Origin: Candidatus Cryptobacteroides merdigallinarum
GTDB lineage: Bacteria; Bacteroidota; Bacteroidia; Bacteroidales; UBA932
NCBI GenBank assembly: GCA_017694655.1
Contig: JADIMQ010000128.1
Coordinates: forward strand, 1 to 56,937
Length of the DNA: 56,937 nucleotides
Reading direction: 5' to 3'
Shown: piece after piece, positions 10,453 to 19,085 of the stretch
Position numbering within the stretch: position 1 is the first letter of the stretch
How the letters are laid out: the number at the start of each line of letters is the position of its first letter
Notes under the pieces: generated by a model
Seen by the model: only the letters and a program-made list of their open reading frames with translations
What the model was told of the DNA's origin: nothing
Databases searched by the model: none
Made by a program: the position numbers and the translations under genes

Positions 10453-10506
10453 CTGATGCTATAGTTTATAATATTCTTCATCTGATACTATAGTTTATAA
10501 TATTCT
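10449..10506. repeat. 29-bp tandem duplication covering the 3' end of the Gfo/Idh/MocA gene
   Basis: tcatctgatgctatagtttataatattct followed directly by tcatctgatactatagtttataatattct (1 mismatch in 29). Confidence 0.9.
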
Positions 10507-11927
10507 CTCCAGGCTTCCCTCGGTATGGCTCCCCAGAGCAGCTGGTTTGCAAGAGGGTTGTTCGTTATCTGCTTTTTCTCCCGGTCGAACACGATGCGCT
10601 CGCCAGTCCACTGGCTTATTACACCGAGGCAGAATACCTGGCTGAGCGGTCCGGCGACGGAGAATGGTGAACGTGGCTTTTCCTTGCCGATGACGGAGAG
10701 CAGGAAGTTCGCGTAGTGGTTCGACGTGCTTTCCGGGACTTCCGGAAGCTTCCCGGCCATGTCCCTGGCCTTTTCTTCCGGGATTATGGACAGGGTGCTG
10801 CCGTGGGTCCCGCCCTTGAAGGTCAACTCCTTGGAGTATATCTCTTTTCCAGGGTTCACTTTCATCGACTCGATTTTCCCTCCTGCCACTGACGGGATGT
10901 TCGGGTCGAGTTCCGAGACACCGTATCCTGCAGGGAGTTCCGGGATGTTGTCCAGGCCGTCGTACCAGGTTATGTCCACAGCCGGCATTTCCTTCCTTTC
11001 CGGGAAATGGAACTTGAGGGTAGAGGACATCGGATAGAAGAACCTGTTGTGCCCCTTGAGGTAGAGAGGTTCCACCTCTGTCGGCAGCCCGAGCTCGAGG
11101 AATTCGTGGACGGTGTCCAGGATATGGGCTCCCCAGTCTCCGAGGACACCCATGCCCATGTCGTACCAGCACCTCCACTGTCCGTTCACATAGTCATGGT
11201 TGTAGGCGTGTTCCTGTATGCCGCAGAGCCAGGTATCCCAGTCGAGTGTGGACGGGACAGGCTCTGCTGCCGGGTATGAGCTTATCGCCGGGTCCCAGCC
11301 ATGCCAGCGGCGCGGGTTGTTCATGTGGGCGGTCACTGCGGTCACATCCCTGATGATGCCAGCTTCTTTCCAGGCCTTGAACTGGAAGTAGTTGGCTTCG
11401 GAATGCCCCTGGTTCCCCATCTGGGTCACGACCCCGTATTTCTTCTCGGCCTCCATCAGCAGCTCGCATTCATAGAATGTCCTGGCGAGCGGCTTTTCCA
11501 CATAGACGTGAATCCCTTCCCGCATGGCTGCCATGCAGATAGGGAAGTGGCTGTGGTCCGGAGTCGCCACCATGACGGCATCTATCTCCGGAGACATCTT
11601 GGCGAACATCTCGCGGAAGTCCCGGAACTGCGGGACACCGGGGCACAGCGACATTACTTCCCGTGTATGCTTGGCCCCCATGTCCGTGTCGCAGAGCGCG
11701 ACTATGTTGCACAGTCCTGTGGCCATGAGCTGTTTGGAAACCTCGTTTCCCCTGTTGCCTATGCCGATGAGCGCAAGGTTCACCTTGTCATTTGCCCCTA
11801 CTGTCCTGGGGCCTGCAGTCCTTTTTCCGTTGCTGCACGCGGCCAGGGAAGGCATCAGGAGGGCTGCGCTTCCTGCCACGGCCGCTGTCTGCAGGAAGCT
11901 CCTGCGTGATATTTTCTTGTCAGACAT
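10488..11927 (-). CDS. Gfo/Idh/MocA family oxidoreductase with Tat-like signal
   Basis: SRRSFLQTAAVAGSAALLMPSLAAC; NAD-binding VNLALIGIGNRGNEV; VMVATPDHSHFPICMAAMREGIHVYVEKPLA. Confidence 0.92.
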   Translation of the reverse strand: MSDKKISRRSFLQTAAVAGSAALLMPSLAACSNGKRTAGPRTVGANDKVNLALIGIGNRGNEVSKQLMATGLCNIVALCDTDMGAKHTREVMSLCPGVPQFRDFREMFAKMSPEIDAVMVATPDHSHFPICMAAMREGIHVYVEKPLARTFYECELLMEAEKKYGVVTQMGNQGHSEANYFQFKAWKEAGIIRDVTAVTAHMNNPRRWHGWDPAISSYPAAEPVPSTLDWDTWLCGIQEHAYNHDYVNGQWRCWYDMGMGVLGDWGAHILDTVHEFLELGLPTEVEPLYLKGHNRFFYPMSSTLKFHFPERKEMPAVDITWYDGLDNIPELPAGYGVSELDPNIPSVAGGKIESMKVNPGKEIYSKELTFKGGTHGSTLSIIPEEKARDMAGKLPEVPESTSNHYANFLLSVIGKEKPRSPFSVAGPLSQVFCLGVISQWTGERIVFDREKKQITNNPLANQLLWGAIPREAWREYYKL

Positions 11928-11928
11928 A

Positions 11929-13266
11929 CTACAGTTCCTTGATTTTTATGTTTTTGTACATTACTTCATTCCCGTGGTCCTGGATAAGGATGTGCCCGCT
12001 TTCGAAGTTGCCGAAGTTTACCCAGTTCCTGTATTTGCTATAGGCCACCAGGGCGTTGAACATCTGCGTGTTCCTTTCATATTCGAGAAGTTTGGTCCCG
12101 TTGAGCCAGTGCTCGACGTGATTTCCCTTCACGACGATGACTGCATTGTTGAAGAATCCGCTGCGGAAAGGCTTGTCGGCAGGGGCAGGGATGAGGTCGT
12201 AAAGAGAGCCGAGGGTACGGTTGCCCTTTACACCGAGCTTTGCGTCGGGATGCCTGAGGTCGTCGAGAATCTGGTATTCGCAGCCTATGGCGGAACCGGC
12301 GTTGGCGTTGTTTACGTCAGGGTTGACGAAGTATTTGATACCGCTGTTGGCTCCTTCGGTAATCTTGAAGTCTACAGAAAGTATGAAGTCGGTATATTTT
12401 TCCGTGGTGATGATGTCTCCGCCGTTGCCGGATTCCGCCCCGTCAGCCGCTTCCACCACGAGTATTCCGTCCTCTATGTGCCAGCCCTTTGCCGGGAATT
12501 CCGGTTTGTTGTGGCTCCTCCATCCCTTGGTGGTCTTGCCGTCCCAGAGCAGTTTCCAGCCTTCGGCGGCCTCCCGTTCTGAAATGGTATTCGGGATGCA
12601 GTTGTGCTGGGCAATGCCGGTTTCCGGCAGGATTTCGTATTCGAGGCCTTCCGTCATGATTCGTATGTCTTTCCAGCAGACCTTTTTCCCGGCCATGGCC
12701 TCGTTTTTCCCGATGGAGTGTACCTGGAGGGCGATGAATCCGGAAGCATTCTGTGCATCAAGCACATCGGCTGCCGGGACTCCGTTTATCCATGTGCGGA
12801 GTCTGTTGCCGACAGCTTCGATGCGTACCTTGTTCCAGTCTCCGTGGCGGAATGCTGCCTGGGCCTCATGGTTGCACGTGAGGGGATACAGCCATCCGAG
12901 CCTTGCTTCGTCATAGATACCTGCGGACCATGCCCTCTCGGAAGGGTCGATTTCGCACTGGTATCCGTAGACCCTGCCTTTTTCATTGGTGTGGCTGCGG
13001 AACTGTACTCCGGAGTTCAGTCCTTCGTCCACCTTGAAAAGGTACTCAAGGATGAAGTCTCCATATTCCTTTTCCGTCCGCAGGAATGTATTTGGGGTCC
13101 CGGTCTTGCTGATGCCGACTATGGCCCCGTCGGTGATTTCATATACGGCGTCGCCGCCGGCTTTTTCCCAGCCTTTGAAGTTTTTGCCGTTGAACAGGCT
13201 CTGCCATTGAGCTTGCGCCCCGAATGCGAAGCCCATGGAAATGATTACAAGTAGTAATTTTTTCAT
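11929..13266 (-). CDS. DUF1080 (3-keto-disaccharide hydrolase type) protein, two tandem domains
   Basis: Two DUF1080-like units: [31 protein letters not shown] and [35 protein letters not shown], each with a laminin-G-like fold pattern. ATG start at 13266. Confidence 0.85.
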   Translation of the reverse strand: MKKLLLVIISMGFAFGAQAQWQSLFNGKNFKGWEKAGGDAVYEITDGAIVGISKTGTPNTFLRTEKEYGDFILEYLFKVDEGLNSGVQFRSHTNEKGRVYGYQCEIDPSERAWSAGIYDEARLGWLYPLTCNHEAQAAFRHGDWNKVRIEAVGNRLRTWINGVPAADVLDAQNASGFIALQVHSIGKNEAMAGKKVCWKDIRIMTEGLEYEILPETGIAQHNCIPNTISEREAAEGWKLLWDGKTTKGWRSHNKPEFPAKGWHIEDGILVVEAADGAESGNGGDIITTEKYTDFILSVDFKITEGANSGIKYFVNPDVNNANAGSAIGCEYQILDDLRHPDAKLGVKGNRTLGSLYDLIPAPADKPFRSGFFNNAVIVVKGNHVEHWLNGTKLLEYERNTQMFNALVAYSKYRNWVNFGNFESGHILIQDHGNEVMYKNIKIKEL

Positions 13267-13306
13267 GTTATCTGTGATTATCCTGGTATGTAGTGCCAAT
13301 TATATG

Positions 13307-14962
13307 TCAGAATGCGAGGATGGGACGGACTGCATACGCACCATCCTTGTTCTGCCAGTTCGCATCCCCGAAACTCATGCTCGTCGGTATGGCCACATAT
13401 ACCCCGTAGGCCTGCAGCGGCTGGTTGCCGTATTCTGTCGACGTCCATACGTACGTCAGTGGGGACGGGATCCAGCCGATATAATCCCGGGCAGGGTCGC
13501 TTTCTGGGATACTTTCCTTGACTTTCTGGATTTGTCCGGTCAGGAACTCCTGGTTTTCACACAGGAATGATACCTGCCCGGCGGAAGGCAGGAACCATCC
13601 GCTACTTCCGGACGGGGCTGCGAACCGTGTCTGCCACCCGTAGTCACCGGTAGGGTTACCGTCCTGGTCGACAGTTCTTTGTCCGTATGTCTCTGCAGCG
13701 AGAGCTGCCGGGAAGAATGTCATCGGGAAATTATCCGGATACCGGTCAGAGAAGGCATGTATCTGGCAGGAGTTGTAATACCCGTTCCAGTCTGTCTTGT
13801 CAACACTTGTTCCCTGGCTCAAGGTAGGGTTTTCGCCTATGACCACCCGTTCCCGGGCCCACTTCAGGCTTCCGGACGCACCGTTCTGTGCATCCGTGAG
13901 TGCCATTACATACCCGTGTATACCATCCCCGGGTACAGGCCTGTCCGCTGCGATGGCCTTTGTGTAGTCGGAAAGGTTGTCCTGTTCATGCCGGCCTGTA
14001 TGGAATACTACGCCTATTACCTGCGTCTCCTCATCCATGGTGGATGCGGCTGTCTGTGGTATTACATAGCCGTTCCCGTCCTTGTCCCTGCAGTAGTAGT
14101 CTCCTGCCGTAAGTGTGCAGTTGGTGGTTGATGATATCCCGAAGGTTCCGTAAGTCCCTGCGGCGTTGTTCCCGGCCTGTACTGTCCTGCTCCGGTCTTC
14201 CCCGAAGGAAAGCTGGATTTCAGTCACGCCGCCGGGCTTGACTATGCAGATGTATTTTCCGTTGTACGCCATCGGTTTTACACCGGAAAATTCCGGGGTG
14301 TAGGTGACGGTATAGTCAGGGATTGACTCTTCTCTGAAGTCGTATATATCCTGCGGCTTTGTTATGACAGCCAGGGCCATCGTGTGCCCGAGTATGAATG
14401 AAACCTGTACGGTGTTGTCATCTGCCTCGGAGGCTGTGCCTTCGGCAATCATCAGGTCCGATGTTGTGAAGCCGTCTCTGCTGCTCTGGTCCCCGGCAGG
14501 TGTCCAGGACGATACGAGTCTTGCAAAGAACTCTTTTGCCGAGGCCCCTTCTCCGACACCGGATTCTGTCTTGTCTGACATATGTATGTCTTCCAGATAA
14601 GGATAGTAGATGAAATATCTGCTACCTTCTTCAAAAACCGGTTCTTCTCCGCTTGCGGCATTCCACTCAAGGGTTCCGCCGGAAGTCGAGGCCGAAATTT
14701 TCAGGTTGGTACCGGATATGCTGCCGTCTTTGATTATATAGAGGCCGCAGGCGTCGCCTTCGGAAAATTCCGGTATTGCCACAGTACCGTCCGCTTCATC
14801 ATTTCCGTCAGGGATGAATCCTTCTGCCGATATTGAGATGGAGATTGCCTGAGGTTCAGGAGAAGGTCCCGGCTCCTGCCCTGGTGCGGTGACGGTGTCT
14901 GTTTTCCTGCAGGCTATGGCTGCAACGGAAAGTGCTAGGATGAGGGTTGTAGTCTTTTTCAT
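13307..14962 (-). CDS. Fimbrillin (Mfa-like) family lipoprotein
   Basis: Lipobox AIACRKTD; EGDACGLYIIKDG and GSRYFIYYPYL patterns typical of Mfa-like proteins; C-terminal GWFLPSAGQVSFL...YVWTSTEYG...AYAVRPIL pattern. Confidence 0.7.
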   Translation of the reverse strand: MKKTTTLILALSVAAIACRKTDTVTAPGQEPGPSPEPQAISISISAEGFIPDGNDEADGTVAIPEFSEGDACGLYIIKDGSISGTNLKISASTSGGTLEWNAASGEEPVFEEGSRYFIYYPYLEDIHMSDKTESGVGEGASAKEFFARLVSSWTPAGDQSSRDGFTTSDLMIAEGTASEADDNTVQVSFILGHTMALAVITKPQDIYDFREESIPDYTVTYTPEFSGVKPMAYNGKYICIVKPGGVTEIQLSFGEDRSRTVQAGNNAAGTYGTFGISSTTNCTLTAGDYYCRDKDGNGYVIPQTAASTMDEETQVIGVVFHTGRHEQDNLSDYTKAIAADRPVPGDGIHGYVMALTDAQNGASGSLKWARERVVIGENPTLSQGTSVDKTDWNGYYNSCQIHAFSDRYPDNFPMTFFPAALAAETYGQRTVDQDGNPTGDYGWQTRFAAPSGSSGWFLPSAGQVSFLCENQEFLTGQIQKVKESIPESDPARDYIGWIPSPLTYVWTSTEYGNQPLQAYGVYVAIPTSMSFGDANWQNKDGAYAVRPILAF

Positions 14963-14993
14963 TCTACGGTATTGTCAGTGTATAATTATGTAA

Positions 14994-15067
14994 CCTCAAA
15001 TAAAGGTAAAAATGCCGGACCTGTATTGTACAATCATCTCAAATAATAGCAGAATCTTCTCATATCG
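14994..15067. promoter_or_regulatory. Candidate HTCS operator upstream of the GH115-cluster operon
   Basis: tctcaaataatagcagaatcttctcatatcg (15037-15067) matches 23/31 positions of the element at 30450-30480. Partial further copy cctcaaataaaggtaaaaa at 14994. Begins 75 bp upstream of the start at 14962. Confidence 0.45.
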
Positions 15068-15185
15068 CTGTCTGGACCGCAAAAAAATGGTAAAAAGGAG
15101 CAATTCGTGAGGTTTTTCTCTTTTTTAAAGCTTATTTCGGGAAAATGTGTCTTATTTGCTGCCGGAAATTTTTCATTCAGATATT

Positions 15186-16064
15186 ATGGAGCAGCCGGCA
15201 ATCATTGTGCAGAGATATGTTGACATCCTTTCGGACGCTGGGTTCAAAGCCGTGTTCGGCGATCACAGGAACAAGGATGTCCTTATTGACCTCATCAATG
15301 TCCTGCTTCCGGAAAGCAGGAGCGTGAAGGACATCTCCTATGCCACCACGGAAATCCCGGGGTTTAGCCTCTCGAACAAGAGTGTGCGGCTGGACCTGCG
15401 GTGCACCGGGGATGAAGGGTCGGAGTTCATAGTGGAGATGCAGTGCTACAGGCAGGAGAACCTGTTCAGGAGATGTGTGCTGTATTCTTCCCTGGTTTAT
15501 TCTTCCGGCAGCAGGAAAGGCGACAGGCAGGAGTATGAGCTTCCCCCGGTTTATTTTATCTGCCTGTTGAGCGGAGATGCCGAGATTTCCGGCAGGACGG
15601 GGCAGGAATGGGAAGAGCATGTGGTGACGGAGTACACTTTCAGGGAAAAAGCCATGGGCGATGTTCCGGATGAGACAATTTCTTGTATCTTTGTAGAGTT
15701 GAACAGGTTCAGGAAGCCTCTCGAGGACTGTGGGACACTGGTTGATAAATGGTGCTATGCCCTGAAGCACATCGGGACTCTGGACAGGCTTCCGGAGGAC
15801 CTTCGGGTAGAGGCGCTCGAGAGGTTGTTCCGGGCGTGCGAGATATCGAAATTCGACAAGGCGCAGAAACTAAGCTACGAGAAGAATATGATAACGGAAC
15901 GCGACTATTACAACATCATCAACACCGCGAAGAAAGACGGTATCCGGGCCGGCCTGCAGGAAGGGAAGGCTGAAGTTGCCGGAGCGATGAAAAGGATGGG
16001 CATCCCGGTGGAGACAATAATGCAGGCCACAGGACTTCCGCGCGAGGAGATAGAGCGGATATAG
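15186..16064 (+). CDS. Rpn family recombination-promoting nuclease / putative transposase (PD-(D/E)XK)
   Basis: DAGFKAVFGDHRNKDVLIDLINVLLP...VRLDLRCTGDEGSEFIVEMQCYRQENLFRRCVLYSSLVYSS matches the PD-(D/E)XK transposase-like family; C-terminal helical tail. ATG at 15186. Confidence 0.85.
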   Translation: MEQPAIIVQRYVDILSDAGFKAVFGDHRNKDVLIDLINVLLPESRSVKDISYATTEIPGFSLSNKSVRLDLRCTGDEGSEFIVEMQCYRQENLFRRCVLYSSLVYSSGSRKGDRQEYELPPVYFICLLSGDAEISGRTGQEWEEHVVTEYTFREKAMGDVPDETISCIFVELNRFRKPLEDCGTLVDKWCYALKHIGTLDRLPEDLRVEALERLFRACEISKFDKAQKLSYEKNMITERDYYNIINTAKKDGIRAGLQEGKAEVAGAMKRMGIPVETIMQATGLPREEIERI

Positions 16065-16094
16065 CTGTAGCCTGTGCCGGTGGTATAAAGTGTA

Positions 16095-16134
16095 AGGGGT
16101 GCCCGGAAGACCGTCCATGGTCACGGGCACCCCT
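16095..16134. terminator. Hairpin downstream of the Rpn gene
   Basis: 11-bp perfect stem aggggtgcccg / cgggcacccct. Confidence 0.5.
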
Positions 16135-16160
16135 GTGCTATGTCAGCCAGCTATATGAAG

Positions 16161-16190
16161 GAGGGGCGGGAATCGCAGGTCCCGCCCCTC
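16161..16190. terminator. Second GC-rich hairpin between convergent genes
   Basis: 11-bp perfect stem gaggggcggga / tcccgcccctc, 8-nt loop. Confidence 0.55.
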
Positions 16191-16244
16191 TCTTGTGGAT
16201 TTACATTGATGGAATCCGGCAGGGTCCATCAGTGTGTTGTTATG

Positions 16245-17774
16245 CTATTCTGCAGCTTCGTAGCCGAGGTAGAACTCTTCGATCTGGGCTGTTGCACCTG
16301 CTTGGCCGTCAGGTCCGAAGCATTCGGTTCCCTTGAATGTAAATTTCAGGTATCTGTAGTTGGATTCAGGTATCGTAATATTTCCGCTGTTCCTGTTTTC
16401 AATGACAGCCTGGACATCTTTGAAATTGAGTTCTGTCACGATTGATGTAAAGGAATTACCGTCGTTGCTGCCTTCTATCTTGTTGAATTTATAAAATCTT
16501 GTACGGACATCATCCTTGTGTGTACTGATATTGCTGATACGGAAATAGTTTACTAGTTGTGGCCGTCCCATATCTATGGTGAAATATGCCTCGTGGTCGG
16601 CAGCCGTACCCCTGTTTTTCACACAGAACGCGGTTCCGTTTGTCAAAGCAGCATCATCGGTGCCGCCTCGAGTGGCTACAGTTCTGCCGTCAAGCATTGC
16701 AGTAAGACTGTTGTTCCTTCCGTTTACCAGCTTCTCGACATCTGGGGTCAGGAGTTCATCAGAGAACGTCATTGTCCAGTACCAGTTTTCTTCAGAAAGC
16801 GGTAGGCTAGCCTGCTCGTCATTCTCGTCCCCTTCGAAGCGAGGGTAGTCGCCTACATACTGGTTGACGGTCACGGAGATGGTGGCATTGACCTCGGAAT
16901 TGCTCTCGGCAGCCACTGTGATGGTGGCTGTACCTGCTGCTACGATGGTAAGCTTCCCGTCTTCGGAAACAGTTGCCACTTTCTCGTCTGAAGAGGAGTA
17001 GGTGAGCCCGTCGGTGTGCTCTGCAGGAGTCGTGGTGATGAACTGTGCAAGGTCAGTAGTCCCGCGTACTTCAGAGGTGTAGGTAAGGGCCTTTCCTTCC
17101 TCGGAAACAGTGATTCCGGTAATGTTCCCTGCAGGTTCGGCAGCAGTGACGGTAAGTTTGAAGGAAGCCGAGACTTTGGCGTCGCTCGCGGAGGTCACTG
17201 TGATAGTTGCCTCCCCGGCAGCTACAGCTGTGATTACACCGGCATCAGAGACTGTGGCATATTCTTCAGCTGAAGAAGAGTATTTCACGCTCTTGTCCGT
17301 GGCATTTTCCGGAAGTACGGTGATGAGGTTGGAGATGTCGAGGGTCTTGCCAGTCTCGAGCGTTGCACCTTCTGCGATGCTCTCGTCAAGGGTGATGCTT
17401 TCGACAGGCACTGTCCCGGCAGGTTTAGGCTTCACTGTTACAGTGAAAGTAGCGGTCTTGTCGCCGGCAGTGACTGTAATGTCTGCTGTACCCTCCGCAA
17501 CTGCGGTGATTACACCTTCTTCAGACACGGCAGCCTTTTCAGTGTCCGAGGAAGAATAGGTGACGGTCTTGTCGGTAGCGTTTTCCGGCAGGACTGTGAC
17601 AAAGTCGGCGATCTCGTAAGTCTCGCCTTCCGTGAGGGTGATGCCCTCTGAAATGGCTTCATCGAGAGATATGGACTCGACCGCAACGGTCTGGTCCTCT
17701 GTCTCTGCCTGTTCGCAGGCTGCGGCCATGAGGCCGGCAGCTGCAAACAGCAATAAAAGTTTCGTAGTTTTCAT
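16245..17774 (-). CDS. Surface lipoprotein with three Big_2-like Ig repeats and a C-terminal discoidin-like domain (putative PUL glycan-binding protein)
   Basis: Lipobox MAAACEQ; repeated TVLPENATDK..YSSS....VS..GVITAVA.G.A.ITVT units; C-terminal domain shared with the 17798-19057 product; position after SusC/SusD. Confidence 0.75.
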   Translation of the reverse strand: MKTTKLLLLFAAAGLMAAACEQAETEDQTVAVESISLDEAISEGITLTEGETYEIADFVTVLPENATDKTVTYSSSDTEKAAVSEEGVITAVAEGTADITVTAGDKTATFTVTVKPKPAGTVPVESITLDESIAEGATLETGKTLDISNLITVLPENATDKSVKYSSSAEEYATVSDAGVITAVAAGEATITVTSASDAKVSASFKLTVTAAEPAGNITGITVSEEGKALTYTSEVRGTTDLAQFITTTPAEHTDGLTYSSSDEKVATVSEDGKLTIVAAGTATITVAAESNSEVNATISVTVNQYVGDYPRFEGDENDEQASLPLSEENWYWTMTFSDELLTPDVEKLVNGRNNSLTAMLDGRTVATRGGTDDAALTNGTAFCVKNRGTAADHEAYFTIDMGRPQLVNYFRISNISTHKDDVRTRFYKFNKIEGSNDGNSFTSIVTELNFKDVQAVIENRNSGNITIPESNYRYLKFTFKGTECFGPDGQAGATAQIEEFYLGYEAAE

Positions 17775-17797
17775 TACTTGTAAGTTTTTTTGTTATT

Positions 17798-19057
17798 CTA
17801 TTCTCCGTAATTCTTTTCCTGATATCCCATATAGAACTCTTCGATCTGGGCCGACCCGCCATATTTGCCTGCCGGTCCATAGCATTCGAGACCTTTCATT
17901 GAAAATTTCAAATATCTGTAATTACTTTCGGTAATTGCAATATTGCCGGTAGTCCTGTTGGCTGCATCTTCTTGTACTGTTGTGAAATCAACATCGTTCG
18001 CGATGGTGGTGAAAGAATTGCCGTCATTACTTCCGGAAATTTCAGTAAACTTCTTGAACCTGACGAGCACATCATCGGTAACAGTGCTTATGTTGCTGAT
18101 ACGGAAGTAGTTTACTTTCTGTTGTTTTCCCATATCTATTATGAAGTAAGCAATGTGGTCTTCTGCTGTACCCCTGGCTTTTGCACAGAAAGCGGAACCA
18201 TTTGTAATGTTTTCATCATCTTTTTGCCCAGGATTCCTGTTTACGATAGGACGACCGTCAAGCATTGCGTATAAACTGTTGTTTCTTCCACCTACGGACA
18301 TCAGATCATCCGAGAAAGTCATTGTCCAATACCATGTCTCGTCTGTATAAGGGACAGCCGCCTTCTCTCCTCCAGCATCGCCTTCGAAACGCTCGTATTC
18401 GTCGATATCCCATGTGAAGATACCTACTTCCATTTCATCGGTGAGCTGGGGGTTAGCTTCAGCAGTTGCGGTGATGGTCGTCTTGCCGATTTTGTGGATA
18501 GTCAGCTGACCGGTATTTGCGTTTACAGAAGCTACTTCCGTATTAGACGATATGAAATTAACGCCTTCAGTGTGTTCTACTGGAACTACAGTGAGATATG
18601 TCATAAGGTCGATAGTCTGACCGTCTTCTTCAAATTCGAATTCGGCAGTCTCGCTGCGGAACTGCAGTGAAGTGATAGCTACAGGCGGCACGTCATCGAC
18701 ATTTACGTCGAAACTTGCATAAAGACCTTTGGAGCCTACATAAACATCTATCGTACAGTCACCTTTACCGACAGCGGTAAGCACTCCCTGAGCTGTCACC
18801 GTAGCGACGGTTTCATCGGAGGAAAGATAGGTCTGGGCCCTGTCGGTAGCGTTTTCAGGAAAAACCGTCACCAAGTCCTCGAGCTCTACGGTCTGGCCGA
18901 TGTATATCTGAAGCCCGTTTGCGAGCCCGTCGGCAAGAACTATGCTTTCAGCATCTACGTCCATCGTCCCGGCTTCCGGGATGTTGGATTCGCAGGCGGC
19001 AGCCGTCAGGACGACGGCCATGCCTGCTATAAAATATTTGATATTCATTTTCTTCAT
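17798..19057 (-). CDS. Surface lipoprotein with Ig-like domains and C-terminal discoidin-like domain, paralogous to the downstream gene
   Basis: Lipobox TAAACES; Big_2-like VFPENATDRAQTYLSSDETVATVTAQGVLTAVGKGD; shared C-terminus WYWTMTFSD..., AYFIIDMGK..VNYFRISNIST, ESNYRYLKFSMKG.ECYGP. Confidence 0.75.
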   Translation of the reverse strand: MKKMNIKYFIAGMAVVLTAAACESNIPEAGTMDVDAESIVLADGLANGLQIYIGQTVELEDLVTVFPENATDRAQTYLSSDETVATVTAQGVLTAVGKGDCTIDVYVGSKGLYASFDVNVDDVPPVAITSLQFRSETAEFEFEEDGQTIDLMTYLTVVPVEHTEGVNFISSNTEVASVNANTGQLTIHKIGKTTITATAEANPQLTDEMEVGIFTWDIDEYERFEGDAGGEKAAVPYTDETWYWTMTFSDDLMSVGGRNNSLYAMLDGRPIVNRNPGQKDDENITNGSAFCAKARGTAEDHIAYFIIDMGKQQKVNYFRISNISTVTDDVLVRFKKFTEISGSNDGNSFTTIANDVDFTTVQEDAANRTTGNIAITESNYRYLKFSMKGLECYGPAGKYGGSAQIEEFYMGYQEKNYGE

Positions 19058-19085
19058 AATAAATCTGATTCAACAGTTCTGTCTG

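Noticed and set aside
16860-17750. Periodic similar segments that might look like a repeat array/CRISPR
   Set aside because: They are in-frame, diverged repeats encoding Big_2 Ig domains; no identical short repeats with unique spacers. No CRISPR found in the window.
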